From the NCBI GenBank assembly GCA_030686995.1, contig CM060708.1:262134544-262198543 (forward strand): a stretch of DNA of 64,000 bases, read 5' to 3'. This DNA is from Artemisia argyi (Eukaryota; Streptophyta; Magnoliopsida; Asterales; Asteraceae). The notes beneath the pieces were generated by a model. It was not told the DNA's origin. It searched no databases and saw only the letters and a program-made list of their open reading frames with translations. Below, in pieces: positions 28,601-39,670 of this stretch. Both the position numbers and the translations under genes were made by a program. Numbering within the stretch: the first letter of the stretch is position 1; each line of letters begins with the position of its first letter.

Positions 28601-29852
28601 GCACTCTCAGTGCTTATTTCAAGGTTCTAAAGTAGTTGTTTTTATTAAAGTTTCATTATTTAAGTATTTAAGTAGTTTTATAAAAGTAAAACCAGAAAAA
28701 GCAAACATAAAAATAGTGATAGCTTCTATTTAATAGAAATTATCTAATTAATTTTCATCTTAGCTTATTAATAAGCACTTGTCAAATTTTATAATTTTAT
28801 AAATGACTTAGTACCTTAAAGTAGTTAAAATAATTTTATTAGAATTTTCCTAAGCAGTTTACTATTTATTAGATTTAAAACTAGTTTAAATAATTAAATA
28901 GGTAATATTAGTAATTAAATAGATTTCTTTAATTTTAATCAATTAAAGTAGAATTTTATATTTTTCCTAAGTTTTATAAAGTAGTTAAGACTTTTAAAAA
29001 ATAGTTTCATAATTTCCACTATTCATTTTCTAATTTTCTTATTTAATTTAATTAAATTAGATTTAAAATAATTAATAGGTAATTAAGTAGTGGAATAACC
29101 TTAAATATAATTTTTAGTAGTTTTTATAATTTTATAGGATTCCTGTGATGGTTAATTAGTTTTTATAAATTTTATCATAATTTTCTAAGGTAATTTAGTA
29201 ATAATAGTAATTTAAAATAGTTTAATTAGATTAATTAAATTAAATAGTTTATAATTAATAAAATACTAATAAAAAGACAAAAATATTTATTTTCATTTTT
29301 TATACCTTCTTCAAGTTCTTATTTAAGTTTAGAAATTATTGTTATAAGTTTTTAGGTTTATTTGTAATAGTTGTAATTTTTAGTTAAATTTAAATTAAGT
29401 TTTAAATTAGATTTTAATTAAGTTTTATTAATTAAATAATAATTAAATATTATAATAATCATTTTCATAATTTCAATTTCATTTTCCATTTTCTTTAATT
29501 TTAAGTTTTCAAAAGTTTCACTTTTTACCCCTGTAGTTTGTAACTTGTTAAATACCACTTTTCTCTGTCTGTTATCTGATTATCTAATTTTGTGCTTATA
29601 TCTGTATTTCTGTTATAGTTTTATAAATTCCAAATATCAAGCAATCAGTAGTATAATCAACCCTCAAATCATCTTTGTTACTGTCCTCAGTACCACTCAC
29701 TCTCATACTCGTTTACAAATACAATTTCAATCTCGTTGGGATTTAACGACCCGGGGATTTCCCTGTACTTCCACGGTCAATATTAACTTGCACTTTCTCC
29801 CAGGTGAGCCTAACAGCTGCACACGACTGACTGGTTGGTTTGGGAGGAGTCA
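25645..29852 (+). mobile_element. 4.2-kb solo LTR inserted in the copia element
   Basis: Begins TGATGAGTGACTAAATACTC, ends GGGAGGAGTCA, and is flanked by the 5-bp duplication GTTAT (25640-25644 and 29853-29857): the TG...CA ends and 5-bp duplication of an integrated LTR. No gag or pol and no second LTR is present, so it looks like a solo LTR left by recombination. 25,800-26,300 has many spaced 'GGTCCCTGG/GTCCCTCAAG' words. TTATAAAAG at 26899-26907 is a good TATA box for the retroelement promoter. Most of the body is AT-rich and non-coding. The great length suggests a Ty3/gypsy Tat/Ogre- or Athila-type parent, which is inference. Confidence 0.85.
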
Positions 29853-29857
29853 GTTAT

Positions 29858-30062
29858 AATATAAACCAAACTTTAAATGGATTCCTAAATTATTGAATAC
29901 ATGTGCTTCTAACCAATAGGAACCCACACTTTCTTTGGGTTCCACCCTTACTTCTGTTCCATCCTCGTCGTCTTCTTGTGATGCAGGTGGTTCAGATTGT
30001 TCTCTAGATTGTTGATAGCGGATGCACCCGACATATGACAGGCAATCTCAAGCTGTTAGCTG
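29858..30062 (+). pseudogene. Copia continuation: gag-protease junction
   Basis: Directly after the target duplication the copia reading resumes with KPNFKWIPKLLNTCASNQ in the frame that leaves the element at 25644. It runs into the protease/GAG-pre-integrase signature IVDSGCTRHMTGNLKLL near 30014-30056, where DSG is the aspartic protease site. The Trp codon before IVDSG is a TAG and there is a frameshift just upstream. The coding sequence stops abruptly at about 30062, where unrelated LTR-like sequence begins. Confidence 0.85.
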
Positions 30063-30960
30063 ATAAGGCGAAAAATGAACCATTTTTAGGGGGTCATTTT
30101 AGCCCGGATTCGAATTTATTTGATCAAATAATGCCCTAAATCATTCCTTTTGTCATTTTAGGTACTTTTGGAGTGAATTCTAGAAAAGGAAGCATTTTGG
30201 ACGTTTTTGGAGCATAAAAGTGAAGAAAACGGCAAAGTCTTAATTTTCCTTGCTGGGAACAGTACCTGACGGCGTCAAGAGTTCTCAAGTGACGGCATCA
30301 AGAGTAATACAAGATGTGGAAGTGGATAAAGTCCGTGACGATCCATAAGAGTTTTACACTAGGGACATGACGGCGTCACCATAGGCCGTCATGGTCCAAA
30401 TAAGAGTGACGGCCCAAAGTAGAATTGCACATGACGGCGTCAAAAGTGGATCTAGGCAATCCGATTTCATTATGGGCGGCGAATTGACGGCGTCAGAATT
30501 TCCTTCTTGACGCCGTCACCCTGTAAAATCTATATATAGTTTTGCAATTTTCATTCATTAAAGAGGAACAATTAGGGTATAACTTTGGAGAGAAACCCTA
30601 GTCCGAATATTACAGCTTTTTCAAGGGTTTTTACCCTTTGAAACCTTTCATGTTTAATTGAGATAAGTACTCTTTCAATTAATTCAATATGTCTATGTGT
30701 TGTTTGAATATATCTTACACTTGTCTTGAATTTAACATGCTTGGCTAGATCTCTTGTGTGTTTGCTTAGATGTAGTGAAACCTAGATGTTAATTATGGGT
30801 TGATTGTTTGTTTATAGTTGTTACGGATGATTGTATTCGATGTTAGGCTTAAGAAAACTGGCAGATTTCCATTGGTGACATGCTTGAACGTCTTAAGAAA
30901 CATGATCAGAGGTGCACTATGATTTTTGGTTGTATTTAATGCGTAGGAGAATTCTAATGA
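30063..30960 (+). mobile_element. LTR-like fragment with TGACGGCGTCA array
   Basis: Non-coding sequence abutting the broken copia protease. It has six copies of TGACGGCGTCA or one-base variants (30267, 30290, 30368, 30432, 30485, 30508). Then follow a TATA box (TATATATAG, 30531-30539) and a leader with AGGGTATAACTTTGG and GAGAGAAACCCTAG. This is laid out as U3, TATA and R of an LTR. The right boundary and target duplication were not found, so the limits are approximate. Confidence 0.5.
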
Positions 30961-32000
30961 TCCCATGTTAGGAGCTTCAAACGGCTCGACATAGGAGTGA
31001 AGTAGGATCCTGTAGAGTTAGGGAATAATGTACACGGCCCTACGACTAGTATTAAGGAATATGACCCGTCATCCATGCAATTGTAACAAACTATCAACCT
31101 GTAAAAGATATCTAGGGAGTAATGAAACCTAAGTGTTGATGCATAATCTGGCGCGGGATGGATTTGACGACTCTCCCTGGGCCGTTCGTCATCTCCTCGA
31201 GCCCTGAGTAGACCCGTCAACAAAGAGAACCCGTTAGGAGTGGACCCGAGGCCGTAGCCCCGGGATCCACCTCCGACGGTCAAGTTAGTATTGGTGCGAT
31301 ATAGCATAGAAGAGTTAGGTTTAGAGTAACCTGTTGTGTTCTGTTGTGAATGGAATCCCAGCCCTATATTTATAGGCATGGAATTAGGGTTTAGGCGTAG
31401 AGTGGGCCGCTGTCTGCCGGGCCTGGCCCATGTAGGATCCAGTCCGGACCATACGTCCACAAGCCCCCAAGTTGTGGCTATGTTATGCTAGACTTAAGTT
31501 CTGTTCATGGCCGCGTAGGCCCAATCAACCATGACGGCATGACCCATGTGTACGCAACCTGTGTGAACATGGGACGGACCATACTGCGCAGCCCACATGC
31601 GACAGTGCGCACTGGAATTATGATTGTGATTGTCTCACAATGGTGAAGGTAGATCTCGTATGTTGCATCCTGGGTAAGGGCGTACCTTTTGTACCAGTTG
31701 CGATGCAGCATGGTGCGACAGAAGACGTACTTCTGCGGCAGAAGTGCGCATTGTGCGCGACAAGGATGTGCGTTGTTCGCGACAGAGGTGCGCGCGCTGT
31801 GCGCGAACATTACATTCGTCTTTACAACCGACAGAGGACGTCTCCCCTGCGGTAAGATTGTGCGAATATTTAAATCCGTCTTTGTACCGGGCTTGCAATG
31901 CCTCTTACGTACGATCTGCTTCCAAATATACCTGCGTGACGCGTACGGAAACAGTGGTATTATATACCCTGGTAGCTCTCCAAGTTTGATGGTGCTACTC
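30961..32000 (-). mobile_element. LTR-like fragment, minus orientation
   Basis: Read on the minus strand, this GC-richer stretch gives a TATA-like TATAAATATAGG near 31365-31376. It is followed about 35 nt downstream by ACAACAGAACACAACAGG, and then by blocks around GGTGGATCCCGGGG and CTACGGCCTCGGGTCC that recall plant LTR R/U5 regions. Upstream (31,440-31,990) is CG-rich sequence with runs of TGCGCA/GCGCAC words. No gag/pol; ends not defined. Open frames here look incidental. Confidence 0.4.
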
Positions 32001-32617
32001 GTGTAGGAGCATTTAAACTTAATTATTCAAATCCTGAAAAACACTTAATGCAAATATTAAAAGTATATGCCGCGAATCGCAACATATAAAACCTAATGAA
32101 GTAAAAGATTAGCGTGAAGCAATATATAGCACATAACATATAAGAGAAGTATTAGTGCTAATTACACCTATCGTGAGGTTTTACAAACTATATAAGAGAA
32201 GTAGCACGTAGCAAATCTGCGAACGCAGTGCACTCATGGCGATTGATTGATCTTTTTCTTTTTTATTATAATAAAAACAATGGCGCGGATGAACGTACCA
32301 TGACCGCGACTAATAGTTTCTGTTGCACGCACAGACGCAGATAGATTTATCGTGACCGCATAGACTCTAACGCTTTGTGAATGATCGCAGAGGACCACGG
32401 CTTTCGTCCAGTGCGCTCATGGCGATTGACTAGCATCGTGGTGCCTGTACGTGACAGTGTGCTCATGGCGCCAATCTGCGAAGATTTCCGGACGCATGGC
32501 CTAACGCGGGTAGATTTATCGTGACTGCGTTGTTCGCGGCTAAAAGATAAAGTAGGTCCGATCGTGCGGATTTAGTGCGGTTATAGGTAAAATCGTATTT
32601 ACCAAGTTTAAAATCGT
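32001..32617. other. Repeat-rich non-coding sequence
   Basis: Contains short repeated phrases such as TAGATTTATCGTGAC (near 32341 and 32510) and TGCGCTCATGGCGATTGA (near 32229 with a variant, and 32411). No coding sequence recognised; probably transposon-derived. Confidence 0.4.
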
Positions 32618-33639
32618 GAAAATTTATGGATAAATGAAACTGAAAATTTTCCAAACATTTCTTTTCTTTTTCCTTTCCTTCATGTTTAAAAAAACTCGTG
32701 CACACAATAGTTTTTCAGTTTCTTTCCAAAAAGGGAACTCGAAAACGTAATGTTAGTTTCTAACCATCTCTTTATCTTGATTGATCTTGTAAAATAAGAT
32801 TTGTTTACCACTCAAATTTGTAAATGTTTTTGCAAATTATTAGTTTAAACTAACATTAATAAGATTTTAGAAAATAGTAGAGGTTATATTAAATTATATA
32901 AATATTATTATGTTTAACTACACAAAAGTTGAAATATACAGATGATTTAATTTGATATTTTTATGTAATTTTATAATAATACATTGCAACTAATTCATCA
33001 AACATTTTTATAAAAATAAAAATGTAGCTTTTATGTTATAATATAGTTTTCAACTTTAGCTAATTTCGTCAAATACGCCTTTAGTCATCATCATTACTTA
33101 AGCATCAGTGCATCACATCATCCATTTTCTAGTTTTACCCTCTACAACAATATCACCTTTCTCAATGTTTAGCTTTACCACACTTAATCACACATATACC
33201 TCGCAACACTTCTAGTGTATCGGGTCATTCAAATGCAATTGACATATTTTAGATAATAAGTGGGTTTTAATTTGTCACCTTTAGGGTATGTTTGACGACA
33301 AACTTTTAGAGTATTTAGCATTTGAATATTAACGTTCATTTGACAATAAACATTTAACAATTTTGTTTTATCTAAATGCCACTTTTCTAAATGCTCATAT
33401 CTCAAGCATTTAGTATTTAGCATTTTTGTTTTGTTTAAATGCTATTTTTATAATTCCATATATACTACCAAATACATTTTAGTAAAACCAAGGTTTTAGA
33501 TAGCGTGAAGCGTGACATGTCGGCATGGTCAAGACTCACGCCATAGGAGCTATAGCGAAGCCTTAGCGTTTATTAAATTGTGACTTAAAGCGGCAAAAAA
33601 AAAGTGAAAATATTTATAAATTTATATATTATATATCAT
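32618..33639 (+). repeat. 1-kb direct repeat, copy 1
   Basis: Near-identical to 37261-38274 in the same orientation, offset about 4.64 kb. It starts at GAAAATTTATGG and ends at ATATATCAT, where copy 1 is cut by the SIRE-like LTR. It contains the left end of a hAT element of the kind seen at 18733 (around 33,483). Flanks of the two copies differ, so this is not a simple tandem duplication of the whole unit. Confidence 0.85.
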
Positions 33640-34890
33640 TGTGGAAAACTAGAAGGGGGGTTGAATAGTTTACCGCTTTTTAACTTGATTATCCTTTAAA
33701 AAATTTACGTTTGTTTAAAGATATAAACATAACTTTACTTGTTTAATTCTTTGAAAAGCTTTATGTGTGAATAACAATTCTAACTACAACTTTACATGTT
33801 TAATTCTTTGAAAAGCTTTACGTGTGAATAATAATTCTAACTAAAGACAATATGTAATAAGCAAAGACAAAGAAAGAAACGATCAAACCACAACGCGATA
33901 GTTTATCGTGGTTTGGCTACAAGGACTTTTTTTCCTTGCCCTACATCCACGCCCCGAGTTTCCAACTCGAGAGTTATAAGCACTAATCAACAAGCTCCTT
34001 TCCCGGTGGAGAAACCTTTACAACGTCGCTTACACTTTTACCGACACTAAGCTAGATGTCGAGTTCTTTTACTAGGGTACAACCACTCCCATCGTCGCTT
34101 ACACTTTTACCAACACTAAGCTAGATGTCGAGTTATTTACCAAGGGTACAACCACTCCCGTTAGTTCTTTTACAATGGTACAACAACTCCTGACACACTA
34201 TGTATTTTGAGGCCTAAAATACTAACCGATCACTTCTACACACATGATACAAATGAAGTATAAACTACCAAAGCTTATACATAACAAAGCTAGCAAGTCT
34301 TGCAACTTTAGAGTTGAAGCTTGTAACTTCTTGAATGAGCTTGTGAAGTCCCTTGCTACATAAGAGGATCACACAAGTCAAATGCTACTGAGTTAGTTTA
34401 GAGAGTATATGAAAATATATGTCCTAAAGTGATGACTCAAAACAAACAAGTGGCTTGGTATTTATAGCAAAACAAACAGCAGTTCTGGCGGATACGGCGG
34501 AACCCTCAAATGGGTTCCGCCCGTGTACCCCAGGGTTCCGCCAGGCTTGCAGTAGGTTTTGCAATAAATCATTCAAACCAACCAAAGTCACATCAACAAC
34601 AACTAGTCAAACACATTGAATCCACTTTGGAAAGCTTCCAAAAGTGTGTAAGATGTTATGGCAAGTCAAACACACAAGCTTGCCATAAATATATGATGTG
34701 ACAAAACACTTTCTAATTAAAGAAATAAAAACAATGTTTTGTTTAAAAGGAAATGTAAACCTTAGTTAAGCAAGACTTAAACACTAAAGTGATGATTTAC
34801 TATTAGCCAAAATTCATACTTTGTCATTAACAAAACTTAGCAAATATCGTAAAATATAAATAAAGTTTTTAGGCGATATTTGTATTAACA
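33640..34890 (-). mobile_element. SIRE/Maximus-like LTR, minus orientation
   Basis: On the minus strand it starts TGTTAATACAAATATCG and ends GTTTTCCACA (TG...CA), 1251 bp. The sequence directly before its start on that strand is a polypurine tract, CAAAAAGGGGGAGAT (34891-34905), typical of SIRE-type copia elements. The far end carries the matching AGAAGGGGGGTTGAATAG word and a CCTACATCCACGCC block often seen in such LTRs. It is therefore the 3' LTR of an element whose body lies at higher coordinates. No second LTR is present in the window. An imperfect ~60-nt repeat (34021-34150) lies inside. Confidence 0.75.
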
Positions 34891-35790
34891 ATCTCCCCCT
34901 TTTTGTTGATGACAAAACATAAACTTTATTTGTAAGTAAGCCACTAGTTTTAGTGTTAAGTCTTATAAAGTTAGTATAAATACTGTTTTTGCTAAGATGA
35001 TGTGATATGCAAGAGTTAAGAAAAGAAAAGAAAAAATTTGGAACAAGTTTATATATAAATTCTCCCCCTTTTTGTCGAAACAAAAGGAAGAGTAGCGAAG
35101 CGGAAGTATGCACTTGCTCCCCCTTGGACGATACTCCCCCTAAATGGAGTGCCAAGAGAGGAGACATAGATTTTGAACATACAAGAAAAAATGTTAGTTG
35201 CCGCACAAGACAAGTCATGAAAGCATTTCATGTCTAAAACATTACTAAGAGTTGCTAAGCGGAATAATGCAATACTCATGCTCCCCCTTGAATATTACTC
35301 CCCTAAATGGAGTGTCAAGGAAAGAAAACATGGATAATGATCCTACAAAAAAAAAAAAAAAAAAAAAAAAAAAATTAGTTTCTAAAACACAAGATATAAG
35401 TATGCTACCATAGCGAGGTATAGTTTACTCATTATACCTAAATGGTCAACAAAAAATGCAAACCTTGTAGTAGAATGAAATTCATTTCATGTAAAATTTT
35501 GACTCTTAAAAAGCCAAAGACAAGAAATTAGGACGACATCATCCTACTTCTTAAAAATAAATAAAAACTAAAAATAAACTAAGAACATAAAATGCTACAA
35601 GGAAATCATCATTTTCCTTAATGAGAAACATTTTCAAAAAACAAGGCTAAGGTTGTTTAAGGATGAAAATGTGTGTTTGAGGTTGTACCGGGCTTTATTT
35701 TGAAGGTTGATAAGGTGAGACGGTTTTGGTTTGTTGGTTTAAATGGGAAACATTTTCCAAAAGAAACGGCTTTGTTTCATTTTGGAGACT
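34891..35790 (-). mobile_element. Polypurine tract and 3' internal part of SIRE-like element
   Basis: Begins with the polypurine tract at 34891-34905 and continues as non-coding sequence with several further purine-rich words on the minus strand (AAAAAGGGGGAG near 35064; CAAGGGGGAG near 35120 and 35285). A partial tandem duplication spans about 35,050-35,340, with AGCGAAGCGG/GCTAAGCGG plus TAAATGGAGTG in both units. A 28-nt A run lies at 35347-35374. No gag or pol. Confidence 0.55.
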
Positions 35791-36483
35791 CTAAAGTTGA
35801 GGTGGGTGAGACAAGGATTGTAGACGGTCCAAAATGTGGTTTAGTATAAACCTCATTTCTTCAGATAGCTCGCGAATTTCCGTTCGACACCTTTCACTAA
35901 TGTGAGCGGTTCTTTCGCAATGTCCGCAATCATGGCGGGAAAAGTTTGGTGGAAGAGAGGTTTGATTTGTTGGTGGTGGATGGTTTGAACTTGAAGAAGC
36001 AAATGTGGATGGTTGAGAGGTGTTTTTGGTTCCTTCACTAGATGAGTGTAGTGTTGTTTGTAAAACCATAATATGGTTGATTTGAGAGTCAACCATACGT
36101 TTGAAGGCATGAAGGTGGTTCAAATGAGTGTCAATCTCATCATTAAGGTTTGGAGGTTTTTCCCATATGGATGCTTCTATTTTCTTATAAGAAGAAAGTA
36201 GATATTCAAATTGTTGGGAATGTTCTTGTGGTGATGATTGTTGTTGTTGTGGTTGTTGGTTTTGAACAAAAAGGCGTTCCCTAGGGTTTTGCAAAGCATC
36301 GCGAAGAAACTGATCAACAGAATCCAACAACTCATTAACAGAAGAAGAATCAGTTGTTGTAGGTGAAGTATCAGTTACACCGTTGATGACGTCACTACTA
36401 CGCTTGGGGTTAAGCATGAGTCTGGTCATGGCGACGTCTAAGTCAGCAGCCTCCCAAGAATATGCGGCGAGATCGTCCGCCAT
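35791..36483 (-). CDS. Chimeric ORF: R3H-gene exon 1 copy fused to unknown sequence
   Basis: An uninterrupted 230-codon frame. Residues 1 to ~70 duplicate the first coding exon of the R3H-SUZ gene (from MADDLAA to NPRERL). The in-frame losses are two small indels of whole codons, with few substitutions. The match stops three bases short of the donor exon's splice site. The remaining ~160 residues are Gln/Ser/Asn-rich with a helical stretch (FEYLLSSYKKIEASIWEKP), a Cys/His cluster (HDCGHCERTAHISERC) and a helical C terminus. I do not recognise them. There is no R3H or SUZ domain. Both parts lie in the same sense as the SIRE-like element whose polypurine tract and LTR follow. It could be a transduplicated gene fragment carried by that element or a new gene. 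Expression is unknown. Confidence 0.55.
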   Translation of the reverse strand: MADDLAAYSWEAADLDVAMTRLMLNPKRSSDVINGVTDTSPTTTDSSSVNELLDSVDQFLRDALQNPRERLFVQNQQPQQQQSSPQEHSQQFEYLLSSYKKIEASIWEKPPNLNDEIDTHLNHLHAFKRMVDSQINHIMVLQTTLHSSSEGTKNTSQPSTFASSSSNHPPPTNQTSLPPNFSRHDCGHCERTAHISERCRTEIRELSEEMRFILNHILDRLQSLSHPPQL

Positions 36484-36774
36484 GGCGGCGGCCGTTGTTG
36501 TTGAAGATCGATTTGTGGTTGCTTGTTGTCTTAGGTGAAGTGGTGTTGGTGGTTGTTGTCATGAAACCCTAGATTTGATTGATTTCATAAAGGGAGGTGA
36601 AGAAGAAGATGATGATAGGGTTTGACGACGCTTCCTTCGCACGTGTCATTATCGCGTGTGGAATTTTTTTACTACGGAGTACTAGCGTTGCATCCCCCCT
36701 CTCTCACGCTTTCGTTTGGGAATTAAATGTTGTAATTGGGGTCCTCACTTTGCTACTATTGTATAACAACACCC
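36484..36774 (-). repeat. Duplicate of R3H 5' leader/flank
   Basis: The similarity to the R3H locus continues beyond the start codon: 36484-36774 matches 19759-20052 nearly base for base (for example the ACGACGCTTCCTTCGCACG and TTATCGCGTGTGGAATTTT blocks). Homology ends together at ACACCCTC. The upstream ATG of the R3H gene is present but its frame is shifted here, so only the inner ATG (36483) stays in frame with the chimeric ORF. Confidence 0.85.
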
Positions 36775-36792
36775 TCTGTGTTTTTGATTATC

Positions 36793-36823
<31 letters not shown>

Positions 36824-37260
36824 CTGTATTTTCGATTATCACTTAAGAAAATAAAAAGAAAATGACTGAAAATTAAAGGTGGTTTGATTAATTTTGAAGT
36901 AAAATGTTTCTCTCAAAATTGTGTTGAAAATGTTTCTTTCATAATTCTTTACGTTTCTTTACCAAAAAAAACTTGAGAACTTAGCGTTATAATTGTCTTT
37001 TACGCTTTGTTTTTGAGCTTTTTTTAGTGTGAGAATAAAAATGATGGGTAAGTAAGAGAAATGAAATAGAAAGAAAGTTATTTTTTTATATCATGTAGAA
37101 GGATAATTAAGAAATTTGTGTTATGAATTGGGAGGAATATAAAGGAAGAAATACATAATTAGAGTTACGCCATTTTAATCATTAAAAGTAACACAGAGAA
37201 ATAAAATAATGAGGATTTAGGTTAAATTTGGATACTTTCAAATCCGGCCATATTTGAACC
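36775..37260. other. AT-rich intergenic sequence
   Basis: Unique AT-rich DNA with a ~25-nt A run near 36799. Nothing recognisable; no second copy of the SIRE-like LTR is here. Confidence 0.5.
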
Positions 37261-38274
37261 GAAAATTTATGGATAAATGAAACTGAAAATTTTCCAAGCA
37301 TTTCTTTTCTTTTTCTTTTCCTTTATGTTTAAAAAAACTCGTGCGCACAATAGTTTTTCAGTTTCTTTCCAAAAAAGGAACTCGAAAACGTAATGTTAGT
37401 TTCTAACCATCTCTTTATGTAGATTGATCTTGTAAAATAAAATTTGTTTACCACTCAAATTTGTGAATGTTTTTGCAAATTATTAGTTTAAACTAACATT
37501 AATAAGATTTTAGAAAATAGTAGAGGTTAAATCAAATTATATAAATATTATTATGTTTTAACTACACAAAAGTTGAAATATACATATGATTTAATTTGAT
37601 ATTTTTATGTAATCTTATAATAATACATTGCAGCTACAACTAATTCATCAAACATTTTTACAAAAGTAAAAATGTAACTTTTATCTTATAATATAGTTTT
37701 CAGGTTCAACTAATTTCGTCAAATACACCATTAGTAGTAAGGTTTTCATCATCATTACTTAAGCATCACATCATTCATTTTCCCATCACTTTTACCCACT
37801 ACAAAAATATCATCTTTACCACACTTAATCACACACGTACCTCGCAACACTCCTAGTGTATTGGGTCATTCAAATACAATTTGACATATTTTAGATAATC
37901 AGTAGGTTTTAATTTGTCACCTTTAGGGAATGTTTGACGACAAACTTTTTATAATATTTAGCATTTGAATATTAACGCTCGTTTGACAATAAACATTTAA
38001 CATTTTTGTTTTATTTAAATTCCACTTTTCTAAATGCTCATATCTCAAGCATTTAGTATTTAGCATTTTTGTTTTGTTTAAATGCTACTTTTATGATTAC
38101 ATATATACTACTAAATACATTTTAGTAAAACCAAGGTTTTAGATAGCGTGAGGCGTTGCATGTCGGCATGGTCAATCCTTACGCCTTAGGAGTTATAGCG
38201 AAGCCTTAGCGTTTATTAAAGCGGCAAAAAAATGTGAAAATATTTATAGATTTACTCGTATATTTTATATATCA
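37261..38274 (+). repeat. 1-kb direct repeat, copy 2
   Basis: Partner of 32618-33639 in the same orientation with small indels and scattered substitutions. Unlike copy 1 it is not interrupted and runs on into 38,275-38,520 with two long A tracts. Confidence 0.85.
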
Positions 38275-38379
38275 TATTTCATACACATCGAGTTTATAAA
38301 AAGTGTTATACATAAAAAAAAAAAAAAAAAAAAAAAACTAATTCATTAAACTATCATTTTATTCAATTTTCTTCATATA

Positions 38380-38417
<38 letters not shown>

Positions 38418-38519
38418 CTTTTGTTCATTGTTGAATTTCACTTCACGTCTAGCACATCTTATTGTGCCTTTCCAATTTTAATCTCACGTCACGCGTTGAG
38501 CTGCACATAAAATATTCTA

Positions 38520-39548
38520 CTCCCTCCGTCTCAAAATTATTGTAATGAGACAAAAAACACAAAGTTTAATAAAAGTGTGGTGATTTTTATTTTCAACCAT
38601 TCATATAGAATATTCACTAACTAGATTATTTAGTTTTTACTTTAAAAAAGAAGGTAGACAATTATTTTAAGACATCAAAAAAGAAAATATGAACTATCTA
38701 TACTACTATATAATGCATTTGTAACTATTCTATAATTAGAAAACTTAAAATTCAGACTTTTACTTGCTTAGTATAGAGGGATTTCAAAATTAATTTGTTA
38801 GGAAGCAGGTTGGTTAGGAAGCAAGTTGGTTAGAAAGTTTGTTAGGAAGCAAGTTGGTTGTGTTGGTTGTTCAAACAAGAATTATTTGACTTAACCATCT
38901 CTACCATTTATACTTATAAAACATAAAAACAACTAAATGTGTAACCGAATAACAATATAGCCACATGTATCCGCCGCCGCCTTGCGCGATACCGTTCAAG
39001 TAGGGGTGGCAATTCAGGTGGGTTCGGGTTGACATGTTGGCGGGTCAGAAAACCCCAACCCGGACCTGACCCATTACCTGACCCATTTAAATCATCGGGT
39101 CAGTTATGTCAACCTAACCTGTTAACACATAACCTGAACCTGACCCATTTAACCCGTATATATACTTGGGTTGACGGGTTAAATAGGTTGCATGAGTTAA
39201 ATAGGTTAAATGGGTTTCGGGTTCACTCATTTAACTTATTTTATATACAAAAGTTGGCACATTACATGAGTTAAACAGGTTTGCGAGTCGACCCGTTTAA
39301 CCCATTTAACCTGTATAATAAAATATAATTAATTTTTAGTTAAGAAAAAAATCTTAAACGGGTTTAAATAATTCTCAACTTGAACCTGACCTGTTTAATA
39401 AACAGGTTAGATGAGTCGACTCAAACCCAACCCGAAATCTTTTTAAACTCAACCCGAACCTGTTAATTTTCGTCTCGATTTCAGATGGAGTTTCGCGTCG
39501 AGTCAGAAATTGCCGCCACTGCGTTCAAGTTCTTATAAGACGAGGGAG
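38520..39548. mobile_element. Stowaway-like MITE carrying a nested hAT MITE
   Basis: Left end CTCCCTCCGTCTCAAAATT; right end, reversed, CTCCCTCGTCTTATAAGAA. Both sit next to TA, the Tc1/mariner target. Without the nested insert the element would be about 500 bp. One base is missing in the right TIR. Confidence 0.75.
39001..39521. mobile_element. hAT MITE nested in the Stowaway-like element
   Basis: Flanked by the perfect 8-bp duplication CGTTCAAG (38993-39000 and 39522-39529). The ends are TAGGGGTGGCAATTC and, reversed, CAGTGGCGGCAATTTC. The interior is dominated by ACCCG/GGGTT words (ACCTGACCC, AACCTGTTTAA and their complements). Confidence 0.88.
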
Positions 39549-39670
39549 TAGCTAAGAGGACAAAATGGTAATAAAAAGGTTTTTAGGCTGGTAATACGCC
39601 ACCGCCATCAAGAAGAAAAGCCGTAAATAAACATTCAACAAAAACCAGTTTGAGAAAAATAACATTAACA

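Noticed and set aside
31505..31898. Several open frames of 70-105 codons on both strands
   Set aside because: Lie in CG-rich, repeat-like LTR sequence with mutually overlapping frames; no recognisable domain.
32618..38274. Reading the 1-kb direct repeats as LTRs of one 5.7-kb element
   Set aside because: Ends are not TG...CA, no target duplication was found, and the copies contain part of a hAT element; treated as a duplicated repeat instead.
39650..39670. Upstream extension of NFU
   Set aside because: It begins with TTG; the ATG at 39671 gives a normal presequence.
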